Notes under the pieces: model-generated
What the model was told of the DNA's origin: nothing
Database searches by the model: none
Seen by the model: only the letters and a program-made list of their open reading frames with translations
Part shown: in pieces, positions 1 through 7,854 of the stretch
How the letters are laid out: the number at the start of each line of letters is the position of its first letter
Numbering within the stretch: position 1 is the stretch's first letter
Made by a program: the position numbers and the translations under genes
Virus record (IMG/VR): IMGVR_UViG_3300031841_003996
Span: 1 to 54,938 of that record
Direction: 5' to 3' (one strand)
Length of the DNA stretch: 54,938 nt
Source: a virus

Positions 1-63
1 GCGCCTGTTGCAAATACAGTTGATGATGTAGGTGCAGCGTTTGACGAATTGTTTAACGACTAA
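1..63 (+). CDS. C-terminal end of an upstream gene, possibly ssDNA-binding protein
   Basis: The first 20 codons are open in frame 1 and end at TAA 61-63, followed at once by a second TAA. The peptide ends in an acidic tail with aromatic residues (FDELFND). Phage single-stranded DNA-binding proteins of the gp32 type carry such acidic tails, and this gene sits directly before uvsX, so an SSB is a reasonable guess. It is no more than that, because the OB-fold lies outside the window. Confidence 0.5.
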   Translation, partial: APVANTVDDVGAAFDELFND

Positions 64-78
64 TAAAAAAGGTTACAA

Positions 79-1218
79 ATGGCTAAGTCTAAAAGCGAAC
101 TCTCCGATGAGTTAGCATCATCGTTAGCAGATGATATCAACAAGAAATTTAAGAACACTGGTTACAAGACTGCATTTTTCCTCGAGGGAGAAACTATATC
201 TCCATCCGATGTTCGAGGCTGGGTGAAGACTGGTTCATCGATGCTTGACCTAGCAATTTCTAATCGACCCGACGGAGGACTTCCTGTAGGACGTATAACA
301 GAGATTACAGGATTGGAAGCATCTGGTAAGTCCTTATTGGCAGCACATGCTCTTGCAAATACACAGCAACAAGGAGGCTTGGCAGTGTATATTGATACAG
401 AGAATGCTGTTAGTAGAGATTTCCTAGAAGCTATTGGTCTTGATTTGCAAAAGATGCTTTATATTCCGCTTGAAACGGTAGAAGATATCTTTGAAGCAAT
501 CGAGAGCATTACAGAATCAGTACGTAAATCAAACAAAGATCGTTTGGTCACAATTGTAGTAGACTCAGTGATGGGTGCATCTACTAAGATTGAAATGGCA
601 AAGGAATTTGATAAGGATGGATATGCAACTTCCAAAGCTATTATTCTTTCGAAAGGTATGCGTAAGCTTACTAATATGATTGGACGAGAAAGAATTTGTT
701 TGTTATTTACAAATCAATTAAGAACAAGATTGGGTGTGGCATTTGGTGATCCGTATACAACTTCAGGCGGTAAAGCAATTCCATTCCATGCTTCGGTTCG
801 GTTACGTTTAAAATCAGTTGGGCAAATTAAAATGAAGAAGGATGGCGTTGACCAAGTCATTGGCATCAAGACTCGTGCTCAGGTGGTTAAAAATAGAATG
901 GGTCCCCCATTGAAGACAATCGATTATGATATCTATTTTGAATCTGGTATCGATGATTACGGTGGATGGCTCAACATTATGAAGAATTATAAGATCGTAT
1001 CTCAGGCAGGTGCATGGTATACATATACAGCTGCTAATGGTAAAGATATTAAGTTCCAAAGTAAAGACTTCCAAAAGAAACTTGAGGAAGATCCTGCATT
1101 GGAGCAAGAGATCTATCAAAAGATTTGCGATTCATATATTCTTCAATATAAGCCAGGCGAGGATATTGGAATTGACGATGTCGAGATTGACGAAGAATTT
1201 GTTTCAGAAGAGGGATGA
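79..1218 (+). CDS. uvsX: UvsX/RecA-like recombinase
   Basis: This is a RecA-family strand-exchange ATPase for phage recombination and recombination-dependent replication. The 379-residue product has a Walker A motif (GLEASGKS, about residues 78-85), a Walker B strand (TIVVDSV, about 157) and an acidic C-terminus, and its length matches T4 UvsX. The start is preceded by GGTTACAA rather than a strong Shine-Dalgarno sequence. The stop overlaps the next start as ATGA, so it is probably cotranscribed with the exonuclease and helicase that follow. The family call is firm; functional detail is from known homologues. Confidence 0.93.
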   Translation: MAKSKSELSDELASSLADDINKKFKNTGYKTAFFLEGETISPSDVRGWVKTGSSMLDLAISNRPDGGLPVGRITEITGLEASGKSLLAAHALANTQQQGGLAVYIDTENAVSRDFLEAIGLDLQKMLYIPLETVEDIFEAIESITESVRKSNKDRLVTIVVDSVMGASTKIEMAKEFDKDGYATSKAIILSKGMRKLTNMIGRERICLLFTNQLRTRLGVAFGDPYTTSGGKAIPFHASVRLRLKSVGQIKMKKDGVDQVIGIKTRAQVVKNRMGPPLKTIDYDIYFESGIDDYGGWLNIMKNYKIVSQAGAWYTYTAANGKDIKFQSKDFQKKLEEDPALEQEIYQKICDSYILQYKPGEDIGIDDVEIDEEFVSEEG

Positions 1219-2264
1219 AGTCGAGATATCTAGACATATTGCGCGAAGTTGAACAGGAACATCAACAAGGTCAGGGTTCGAGTAAAAACAGCCATCTACT
1301 CGTTATAGACGGTTTGAATACCTTTATACGAGTTTTCTCAGCAGTCCCTGCCCTAAATGACGACGGTGATCATATTGGCGGGGTAACGGGCTTTCTTAGG
1401 TCCGTTGCCGCCGTCGTCAGACAAGTTAAACCTACGCGTTGTGTGATTGTGTTTGATGGTAAAGGGGGTTCGGTACGTCGTAAGAAATTGTTTCCAGAGT
1501 ATAAAGCGAATCGAGCTAATAAGACATCTTTCAATCGTTACAAAGAGTTTGCTTCATTACAAGATGAGCAAGAGTCGATGAAACGACAATATGGAAGAAT
1601 GATTCAATACTTACAGTGCCTCCCCATTACTGTCTTAGCAATTGATCAGGTAGAGGCTGATGACATTATTGCATATATCTCAAATGAGATCTATACAAAG
1701 GATAATGAACGCGTGACAATTTGTTCGACGGATAGAGACTTCTTGCAACTGGTAAACAATCGTATTTCAGTTTGGAGTCCTATCAAAAAGAAAATGTACA
1801 CGCCCGAATTGATGAAAGAAGAATTTGGATTTAGTCCTGAAAATTATCTTATGTATCGTGCATTCATTGGCGATAAGTCAGATAACATACCTGGATTGAA
1901 TGGCGTGGGAGCTAAAAGTTTGATCAAGCATTTTCCTATGTTTACGGATGATAGGGAAGTATCAATAGATGAATTGATTGAACATGCAGAGACTGTAGAA
2001 AAGCAGTATAAAGTACATGAACGAGTAGCAGATGGCCGAGTGATATTAGAGCGGAACTATGCGTTAATGCAACTCAAAGAAGTCGATATATCAGGCAATG
2101 CTAAACTGTTAGCACTAGATCAAGTTCAACGCGATATCAATCGAATGGACGTGCTAGAGTTTAAAAAGATGTTCATGCGTGATAAGATGTACACTGTTAT
2201 CAAAGATTTGGATAGTTGGCTGAGTTCATCATTCAACTCATTAAATGCTTACGCATCACTTTGA
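1215..2264 (+). CDS. 5'-3' exonuclease / flap endonuclease (T4 RNase H-like)
   Basis: A FEN-type nuclease that would remove RNA primers and flaps during lagging-strand synthesis. The 349-residue product shows the acidic metal-site motifs in order: VIDGLN near residue 30, VFDGKGG near 80, VEADDI near 146, STDRDF near 168, and the helix-hairpin-helix motif GDKSDNIPGLNGVGAKS near 214-230. This pattern matches Pol I 5' nuclease domains and T4 Rnh. The first 25 residues are extra relative to the core fold. It overlaps uvsX by 4 bases. The stop codon lies inside the promoter-like element for the helicase gene. Confidence 0.9.
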   Translation: MKSRYLDILREVEQEHQQGQGSSKNSHLLVIDGLNTFIRVFSAVPALNDDGDHIGGVTGFLRSVAAVVRQVKPTRCVIVFDGKGGSVRRKKLFPEYKANRANKTSFNRYKEFASLQDEQESMKRQYGRMIQYLQCLPITVLAIDQVEADDIIAYISNEIYTKDNERVTICSTDRDFLQLVNNRISVWSPIKKKMYTPELMKEEFGFSPENYLMYRAFIGDKSDNIPGLNGVGAKSLIKHFPMFTDDREVSIDELIEHAETVEKQYKVHERVADGRVILERNYALMQLKEVDISGNAKLLALDQVQRDINRMDVLEFKKMFMRDKMYTVIKDLDSWLSSSFNSLNAYASL

Positions 2265-2290
2265 CATTTGAAATAATGTCCTTATAATTA
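2260..2290 (+). promoter_or_regulatory. Promoter before helicase gene (TTTG-N19-TATAATTA)
   Basis: TTTG at 2260-2263 is followed after 19 bases by TATAATTA at 2283-2290, and the ATG lies 4 bases later at 2295. It fits the Bacteroidota -33/-7 pattern. It also contains TTGACA-N16-TATAAT, so a sigma-70 reading is possible at this one site. Either way transcription would begin at or beside the start codon, giving a leaderless or nearly leaderless mRNA. Confidence 0.6.
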
Positions 2291-2294
2291 TGAT

Positions 2295-3650
2295 ATGACA
2301 GATAGGTTAAGTTCGTACGGCTACAATTTTCAGGTAAAGGTTATAACATCTTTACTTGTTGATAAAATGTTTTTGCAGCAGATATCGGACATACTATCTC
2401 CTAAGTATTTTGAGAGTGAGGCTAATCAATGGCTGATAGATACTATTCTAGAGTATAACAAGGAGTATAAATCATCTCCTACTCTAGAAGTATTGAAAGT
2501 GAAGTTGGAGGATGTGGATCATGATGTACTTAAGACGCAAGTAGTCAATCATCTTAAGGATGCCTGGAAGTATACAGAATCTCCTGATCTAACATTTATC
2601 AAAGAACAAGCACTTGACTTTTGTAAGAATCAAGAGATTAAGAAAGCTATTCTTAAGTCAGTAGAGTTATTGAAGTCTGGTCAATATGATGAGATCAAAG
2701 CTCATGTCGATAATGCAATGAAGGCTGGCGCTGATAAAGATATTGGCCATGAGTACATGAAGAATATCGATGAACGATATACAGATGCTGTTAGATTTGT
2801 TCAAGAGACCCCATGGGAAGTTATCAATGAGCTAACAGATGGCGGTATAGGTAAAGGTGAGTTAGGTGTTATGGTCGCGCCTGCTGGTATCGGTAAGTCA
2901 TGGGCATTGATGAATATCGGAGCTCATGCAGTGAAGAATGGTAAGACGGTACTTCATTATACTCTCGAATTGAACCAGGCATATGTAGGTTTAAGATATG
3001 ACTCTGTTATAACAGGTATTGCTAATCAGAATCTTAAACATTATCAAGAAGATGTAAAGGATCATCTATCAAAGATAGATGGCGAGCTGATTATTAAGCA
3101 TTATCCAACTAAGACAGTATCAGTAATGGGTCTTCGAGCACATATTGAAAAATGTATTATGCAAGGCAAGAAGCCCGATGTAGTTATAGTTGATTATGCA
3201 GACTTGTTAAGAGGCCATGGCCAAGAGAAACGTCATGAACTTGAGGGCATATATGAAGACCTAAGAGGCCTTGCGGGTGAATATGAATTGCCGGTCTGGA
3301 CAGCATCTCAAGCTAATAGATCTGCACTTGAAGAAGATGTTATTGATGCAAGTAAGGTTGCTGAATCATATGGTAAGGTAATGGTAGCAGACTTCATTAT
3401 CTCATTGTCTCGTAAGGTGCAAGATAAGTTAGCAGGTACGGGCCGTTGGCATATTATTAAGAATCGATTTGGTCCTGATGGTATTACATTGCCTAGTAAG
3501 ATGAATACATCAAATGGTCAGTTTAATATTTATGCAGATACATCGGTTGACGGAAAAGATGCAAAGCAACAAATGCAAAATGGTAATGAATTGGCTAGAC
3601 AGATGCTAGCCCAGAAGTTTCAAGAAATTAACAACGAAGGTTTCGAGTAA
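2295..3650 (+). CDS. Replicative DNA helicase, DnaB/gp41 type
   Basis: Hexameric 5'-3' helicase that drives the phage fork. The 451-residue product has an N-terminal helical DnaB-like domain (about 1-145) and a RecA-like C-terminal motor with Walker A APAGIGKS (about 195-202), Walker B VVIVDYADLL (near 295), then a TASQANR stretch and SRKVQDK, as expected for DnaB/gp41. No separate primase domain is seen and no primase gene was found in the window. No Shine-Dalgarno sequence precedes the ATG, consistent with leaderless translation from the promoter just upstream. Confidence 0.92.
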   Translation: MTDRLSSYGYNFQVKVITSLLVDKMFLQQISDILSPKYFESEANQWLIDTILEYNKEYKSSPTLEVLKVKLEDVDHDVLKTQVVNHLKDAWKYTESPDLTFIKEQALDFCKNQEIKKAILKSVELLKSGQYDEIKAHVDNAMKAGADKDIGHEYMKNIDERYTDAVRFVQETPWEVINELTDGGIGKGELGVMVAPAGIGKSWALMNIGAHAVKNGKTVLHYTLELNQAYVGLRYDSVITGIANQNLKHYQEDVKDHLSKIDGELIIKHYPTKTVSVMGLRAHIEKCIMQGKKPDVVIVDYADLLRGHGQEKRHELEGIYEDLRGLAGEYELPVWTASQANRSALEEDVIDASKVAESYGKVMVADFIISLSRKVQDKLAGTGRWHIIKNRFGPDGITLPSKMNTSNGQFNIYADTSVDGKDAKQQMQNGNELARQMLAQKFQEINNEGFE

Positions 3651-3701
3651 AAAAAGTAATGAAAAAGTGCCTCAAACTGAACTTGCTCTATGATGTGCAC
3701 T

Positions 3702-3710
3702 ATATTTATT
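3702..3710 (+). promoter_or_regulatory. ATATTTATT element in the RNR leader
   Basis: ATATTTATT resembles the AATATTTATA motif found upstream of several other genes here. No TTTG is seen 19-21 bases upstream (CTGA is there instead). It would leave a leader of about 70 bases before the RNR start at 3785. Confidence 0.35.
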
Positions 3711-3729
3711 TGTAAAATCATTAGAATTT

Positions 3730-3747
3730 GTAACTCATGCGAGTTAC
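3730..3747 (+). promoter_or_regulatory. Perfect 7-bp inverted repeat in the RNR leader
   Basis: GTAACTC, ATGC, GAGTTAC forms a perfect 7-bp stem with a 4-base loop, 38 bases before the RNR start. The flanks ATTA (upstream) and TAAT (downstream) could extend it with a bulge. No T-run follows, so it does not look like a terminator. It may be an operator or an mRNA hairpin controlling RNR. It is too small to be a cobalamin riboswitch. Confidence 0.4.
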
Positions 3748-3784
3748 TAATTTACTCTTAATCATAACAAAATAGGAATATAAG

Positions 3785-5641
3785 ATGGATGTTTCGAATA
3801 GGATTTTGTCCGACATAACTGTACACATGAAGTATGCTAAGTACGATGAGGAAAAGCAACGTAGGGAAACATGGGAAGAACTTGTTACGCGTAACAAAGA
3901 AATGCATATCAAGAAGTACCCTAAATTGAAAGACGAAATTGAATCGGTTTATGAATTAGTTTATGATAAGAAGATTTTGCCATCAATGCGTAGTTTGCAA
4001 TTCGGCGGCAAGCCAATTGAAATATCTCCTAACAGAGTTTACAATTGTGCATATTTGCCTATCGACGATTGGAGATCGTTTGGCGAAACAATGTTTTTGT
4101 TGTTAGGAGGAACAGGCGTAGGATATTCAGTTCAAAAGCATCATGTAGATGCATTGCCTGAGATTCGTAAACCAAATCCGGATCGTCGTCGTAGATTCCT
4201 TATTGCAGATTCAATCGAAGGATGGGCAGATGCAGTTAAAGCACTTATGAAGACTTACTTCTATGGAGGATCTAAGCTTAAGTTTGATTTCTCTGACATC
4301 AGACCTAAAGGTGCTAGACTTGTTACATCAGGAGGTAAAGCACCGGGACCTCAACCACTTAAAGAATGTCTTGTTAAGATTGAAGGCATCTTGAGCGAAA
4401 AGGAAGATGGTGATAAACTTTCGCCTATCGAGACTCATGATATTGTTTGTCATATTGCAGATGCTGTACTTGCCGGAGGCATTCGTCGTGCTGCATTGAT
4501 TAGCTTGTTTAGTGCAGATGATGATGAAATGATTGCATGTAAGTCCGGTGACTGGTGGGAACACAATCCACAGAGAGGACGTGCTAACAATTCGGCAGTA
4601 TTATTAAGACATCGTATTACAAAAGAGTTCTTCACTGACCTTTGGAAGCGTGTCGAATTGTCCGGAGCAGGTGAGCCTGGAATCTATTTCTCAAATGATA
4701 AAGATTGGGGAACTAACCCATGTTGCGAAATTGCACTTCGTCCTTTCCAATTCTGCAATCTTTGTGAAGTAAATGTTTCTAATATTGAATCTCAGGATGA
4801 TTATAATAGACGTGTTAAGGGAGCTGCATTTATAGGTACGTTGCAAGCAGGATATACTGACTTTCATTACCTACGCCCAGTATGGCAACGTACTACAGAA
4901 AGAGATGCATTGATCGGCGTTTCAATGACCGGTATAGGATCTGGTACAGTGTTAGGTTATGACATGAAAGAATCTGCTAAACTTGTCAAAGAAGAAAATC
5001 GACGAGTAGCAGATATAATCGGCATTAATAAATCGGCACGTTGTACTACTGTTAAGCCTGCAGGCACGACATCATTGACGCTTGGTACATCATCTGGTAT
5101 TCATGCATGGCATAATGATTACTATGTTAGAAGAATACGTGTTGGTAAGAATGAAGCTATCTATAACTACTTGATGGAATATCATCCCGAATTAGTTGAA
5201 GATGAATACTTCCGTCCGCATGATACAGCCGTTATTAGTATCCCGCAAAAGTCGCCTGAAGGAGCTATTATGAGAACAGAATCGCCATTCCAATTGTTAG
5301 AACGTGTTAAGCGTGTGACGCAAGAATGGATCCGTCCAGGTCATAGAACTGGCGCTAATACTCATAATGTTTCTGCTACTATCTCATTGAGAGAACATGA
5401 ATGGGAAGCGGCTGGAGAATGGATGTGGGACAATAGAGAGTTCTACAATGGGTTATCGGTATTGCCATATGATGGTGGAACATATACACAAGCGCCATTT
5501 GAAGATATTGATAAAGAGAAGTTTGAACAGATGATGCGTACATTGTCTGACGTCGACTTAACAAGAGTTATTGAACTTGATGATGAAACGGATTTGTCTG
5601 GTGAATTAGCTTGTGCCGGTGGAGCATGCGAAATCGTATAA
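3785..5641 (+). CDS. Adenosylcobalamin-dependent (class II) ribonucleotide reductase
   Basis: Makes deoxyribonucleotides from ribonucleotides using a B12-generated thiyl radical. The 618-residue product resembles the monomeric Lactobacillus RTPR type. It has C88 (VYNCAY), the NPCCE motif at 311-315 (radical Cys and Glu), C324 (FCNL), the TVKPAGTTS loop, and a C-terminal redox pair C610/C615 (CAGGAC). RTPR is about 739 residues, so this is a compact version. With no NrdA/NrdB here, the phage would depend on host or scavenged cobalamin. It has the longest upstream leader in the window (134 bases). Confidence 0.92.
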   Translation: MDVSNRILSDITVHMKYAKYDEEKQRRETWEELVTRNKEMHIKKYPKLKDEIESVYELVYDKKILPSMRSLQFGGKPIEISPNRVYNCAYLPIDDWRSFGETMFLLLGGTGVGYSVQKHHVDALPEIRKPNPDRRRRFLIADSIEGWADAVKALMKTYFYGGSKLKFDFSDIRPKGARLVTSGGKAPGPQPLKECLVKIEGILSEKEDGDKLSPIETHDIVCHIADAVLAGGIRRAALISLFSADDDEMIACKSGDWWEHNPQRGRANNSAVLLRHRITKEFFTDLWKRVELSGAGEPGIYFSNDKDWGTNPCCEIALRPFQFCNLCEVNVSNIESQDDYNRRVKGAAFIGTLQAGYTDFHYLRPVWQRTTERDALIGVSMTGIGSGTVLGYDMKESAKLVKEENRRVADIIGINKSARCTTVKPAGTTSLTLGTSSGIHAWHNDYYVRRIRVGKNEAIYNYLMEYHPELVEDEYFRPHDTAVISIPQKSPEGAIMRTESPFQLLERVKRVTQEWIRPGHRTGANTHNVSATISLREHEWEAAGEWMWDNREFYNGLSVLPYDGGTYTQAPFEDIDKEKFEQMMRTLSDVDLTRVIELDDETDLSGELACAGGACEIV

Positions 5642-5805
5642 CAAAAAATTATTTAGGCCCTTATTACGTAGTCGGTGACAATATAAATGAAGTGTTTACA
5701 TATCAGAAAGATGTATCCAAGCGTTTCAAAGTCACCGGCTCGTATAAGGAACTGCAGAACAAGTTATCTAAACGTGGATTGATTTTAACAAGAGAAAAGG
5801 AATGA
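5626..5805 (+). CDS. Small unknown protein overlapping RNR end
   Basis: A 59-residue basic protein that I do not recognise. I chose ATG 5626, which has GGTGGAG just upstream inside the RNR coding end (16-base overlap). Its TGA overlaps the next start as ATGA at 5802, which supports it as a real, translationally coupled gene between RNR and the pterin dehydratase-like gene. Confidence 0.7.
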   Translation: MRNRITKNYLGPYYVVGDNINEVFTYQKDVSKRFKVTGSYKELQNKLSKRGLILTREKE

Positions 5806-6227
5806 GACGAGATGATTGGATTTCTGGTATGTATCATGGGTATGACCAATATTTATATAAAATGATACAATTAAAGCCTATAATGGAACAAGTTCGTGGT
5901 GCTAGCCAATTGGAGGGCACGGAGGATGAAGACAGAACTATCATTCCACAAGAAGATATTACTAAGGAATTATCTAAAGTAGGCGCTACCGATTTCAGAG
6001 TAACAACTATCAAAGGGGCATATGCTCTTACAATGGAACGTAAGTTTGAAGATTACAAGCAAACTTTAAAGTTCGTTAATGATGTTGCAAAGATATCTGA
6101 AAAGTTAGATCATCACGGAGACATATTTTTTAATTACGATACAGTTAAGATAGAAATTTATTCACATTCGCATAATGCTGTTACAACTAAAGATATAGAG
6201 TTTGCCGATGCTGTTTCAAAGAAATAA
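5802..6227 (+). CDS. Pterin-4a-carbinolamine dehydratase-like protein
   Basis: The C-terminal half (about residues 60-141) matches the PCD fold: KISEKLDHHG corresponds to the catalytic His-His region, FNYDTVKIEIYSH to the central strand and AVTTKDIEFA to the usual GLTxxDxxLA helix. PCDs dehydrate 4a-hydroxytetrahydropterins. The first 55 residues are an extra segment not typical of the family. FolE and QueD nearby also act on pterins, which may be why it is here. An AATATTTATA motif lies inside the gene just before Met21, so a shorter product may also be made. Confidence 0.72.
   Translation: MRRDDWISGMYHGYDQYLYKMIQLKPIMEQVRGASQLEGTEDEDRTIIPQEDITKELSKVGATDFRVTTIKGAYALTMERKFEDYKQTLKFVNDVAKISEKLDHHGDIFFNYDTVKIEIYSHSHNAVTTKDIEFADAVSKK
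5848..5857 (+). promoter_or_regulatory. Internal AATATTTATA element
   Basis: AATATTTATA followed by TAAA and ATG at 5862, in frame as Met21 of the pterin dehydratase-like gene. The layout is nearly identical to the element before the gene at 45329. It may be an internal promoter or a chance match in coding sequence. Confidence 0.3.
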
Positions 6228-6903
6228 CACTAAGATTATCAAAGACCTTTGGCTAAAAAAGCCGATAGAAGAATATACGGTTGATTGGGAATTAGATTTC
6301 TTTGATCGTGAAGGATATCAACTTAACTCGATTGAGAAAGAGTATCATGCCGTTAACGAAGTTAACATTCATACAGAAGATAGAATGGCACGTAGAGTGT
6401 CAGATGATGCCTTAAATGTTGTATTACAGCATTGGTATGAACAAGTCGAACATCATCCAAACATTTTTATTGATCACGCTCATATCTTACATCGATTTGG
6501 TTTTGCAGGAAAGGCTCGTGCACAATTAGTTAACCATGCTAAGCGTCATCCTAAACTTCGTAAGTTAGTTTTTGCTAAGCCTAAGTATGGATTGGATTTT
6601 GCAATCGATTGGATAGACGAGGATCAGGTTATAGAAATGTTTCATATAGAACTTGATTGTAGAGACTATGACAAGTTTGTTGATATTGTTGAGAAGTTAG
6701 AAAAATTTATCGAAACAACAGATTGGCAAGCCAAGGGTGCAGAGCTAGTCGCTCGTAAGGATGAATGGGCTAAGTTAGACGAATATGAACAGGCAGTGTA
6801 CAAAGCTAAATTATACGGCTTAGATAAAGTAGATATTGATTACTTTACGGGACACTATTTGAACAAGCCATATTTGTTTACTTACTTAAAAGTAATCGAT
6901 TGA
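6208..6903 (+). CDS. Conserved-looking unknown protein, 231 aa
   Basis: I do not recognise the family. The product is soluble, with His-rich stretches (EHHPNIFIDHAHILHRF, about residues 73-90) that could bind metal, and helical segments to the end. A TTG at 6202 is in frame, but ATG 6208 is the better start. It overlaps the upstream gene by 20 bases. It is the last gene before a strong promoter-like site. Confidence 0.75.
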   Translation: MLFQRNNTKIIKDLWLKKPIEEYTVDWELDFFDREGYQLNSIEKEYHAVNEVNIHTEDRMARRVSDDALNVVLQHWYEQVEHHPNIFIDHAHILHRFGFAGKARAQLVNHAKRHPKLRKLVFAKPKYGLDFAIDWIDEDQVIEMFHIELDCRDYDKFVDIVEKLEKFIETTDWQAKGAELVARKDEWAKLDEYEQAVYKAKLYGLDKVDIDYFTGHYLNKPYLFTYLKVID

Positions 6904-6935
6904 TTTGGTTATTTGAATCATCTTTCATATATTAA
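6904..6935 (+). promoter_or_regulatory. Promoter TTTG-N20-TATATTAA before small gene
   Basis: TTTG at 6904-6907 and TATATTAA at 6928-6935, spacing 20. The ATG at 6939 is only 3 bases further, so the transcript would start at the start codon. Confidence 0.6.
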
Positions 6936-6938
6936 GAT

Positions 6939-7073
6939 ATGAGTAAGACAAAAGAAATTCTTTTACGTTTAGAAGATACTCGCGGTGAGTACGGCGATGA
7001 CTTCCTCGATGATGAATACTTCTACAATAAGTATTTGAGAGAAACGCCTAAAGATTTTGACGAAAAGTCTTGA
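6939..7073 (+). CDS. Small acidic protein, 44 aa
   Basis: A short open frame of 44 codons, rich in Asp, Glu and Tyr, with no recognised family. I accept it because a good promoter-like element ends 3 bases before its ATG and because its TGA lies inside the next promoter-like element, filling an otherwise empty gap. No Shine-Dalgarno sequence is present, as expected for a leaderless message. Confidence 0.6.
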   Translation: MSKTKEILLRLEDTRGEYGDDFLDDEYFYNKYLRETPKDFDEKS

Positions 7074-7100
7074 TTATTTAATCATAGTTTCATATATTTA
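7069..7100 (+). promoter_or_regulatory. Promoter CTTG-N20-TATATTTA
   Basis: CTTG at 7069-7072 and TATATTTA at 7093-7100, spacing 20. The ATG follows 20 bases later with GTTACA directly before it. It would drive the unknown gene at 7121 and probably the QueD-QueE-GroES-FolE run. Confidence 0.55.
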
Positions 7101-7120
7101 TCAAAACAAAATCAGTTACA

Positions 7121-7408
7121 ATGTTCAAGTTTAAAGATGTCGACGTGACGTTTGAATTTAAGAAGCTTCCTAAATATGATCAGGAGTATCTTAAGACAAT
7201 GGCCTATGAAACCGTTCAGACCAATTCTGTAAAGAACTCTGGTAAATCATTTAAAGAATGGTATCCTAAGGCTAAGAACTTTACTATGTTCAAAGATAAG
7301 TCTACTATGTACAATTATATGTCAGAGTTTAGTGGTCAGTATGCAAATACTGCATCTCACCTGCTTGATGGTACTAAGTATTTCTTTGCTTGGACATACT
7401 CGAAATAA
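7121..7408 (+). CDS. Unknown protein, 95 aa
   Basis: A soluble 95-residue product with many Lys, Tyr and Phe residues and no recognised domain. It follows its own promoter-like site, and GTTACA abuts the ATG in place of a Shine-Dalgarno sequence. It is the first gene of the run leading into the deazaguanine genes, 8 bases before the QueD start. Confidence 0.7.
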   Translation: MFKFKDVDVTFEFKKLPKYDQEYLKTMAYETVQTNSVKNSGKSFKEWYPKAKNFTMFKDKSTMYNYMSEFSGQYANTASHLLDGTKYFFAWTYSK

Positions 7409-7416
7409 GGAGTATA

Positions 7417-7854
7417 ATGTACAGGAGTTACAAAGAGTTTAACGGTTATAGTACAGCATTTAGGCAATGGCGCGCAGATTCACATTGCAGATATGTACAT
7501 GGCTATGCAATTCATTTCAAGGTTTGGTTCGAAGGTGAGCTAGATGAACGCAATTGGGTATGTGATTTTGGATGTTTCAAACGTAATGGCATTAAAGATA
7601 TGCTAAAAGAAATGTTCGATCATACTACAATTGTTGCGGATGATGATCCGTATAAAGATCGATTCATCGAAATGGCTAATTCCGATCTAATTCAATTACG
7701 TATTATGCCAGATGTAGGCTGCGAAAAGTTTGCTGAATGGGTATTCAATGCAGTCAATGAAGCTATCCAGTTAGAGACTGATGGTAGAGTAAATGTATAT
7801 AAAGTTCAATGTTGGGAACATTCTGAAAATATGGCGGAGTATTATGGCGAATAA
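7417..7854 (+). CDS. queD: QueD-like 6-carboxy-tetrahydropterin synthase
   Basis: Converts dihydroneopterin triphosphate to 6-carboxytetrahydropterin, the second step toward 7-deazaguanine. The 145-residue product has the family pattern: CRYVHGY at 24-30, an acidic GELDERNWVCDFG at 40-52, FDHTTIVADDDP at 67-78, a GCEKFAEWV segment like the usual PTAENxA, and a terminal VQCWEHSENMAEY. Two usual zinc His positions differ: FSAAH becomes YSTAF, and HGH becomes HGY. This puts it in a variant QueD subgroup. ATG 7417 has AAGGAG 5 bases upstream. It overlaps queE by 11 bases. Confidence 0.82.
   Translation: MYRSYKEFNGYSTAFRQWRADSHCRYVHGYAIHFKVWFEGELDERNWVCDFGCFKRNGIKDMLKEMFDHTTIVADDDPYKDRFIEMANSDLIQLRIMPDVGCEKFAEWVFNAVNEAIQLETDGRVNVYKVQCWEHSENMAEYYGE

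Noticed and set aside
2261-2288. Sigma-70 promoter TTGACA-N16-TATAAT as the general promoter type
   Set aside because: Only this site fits well; the other promoter-like sites fit TTTG-N19-21-TAnnTTTA instead.
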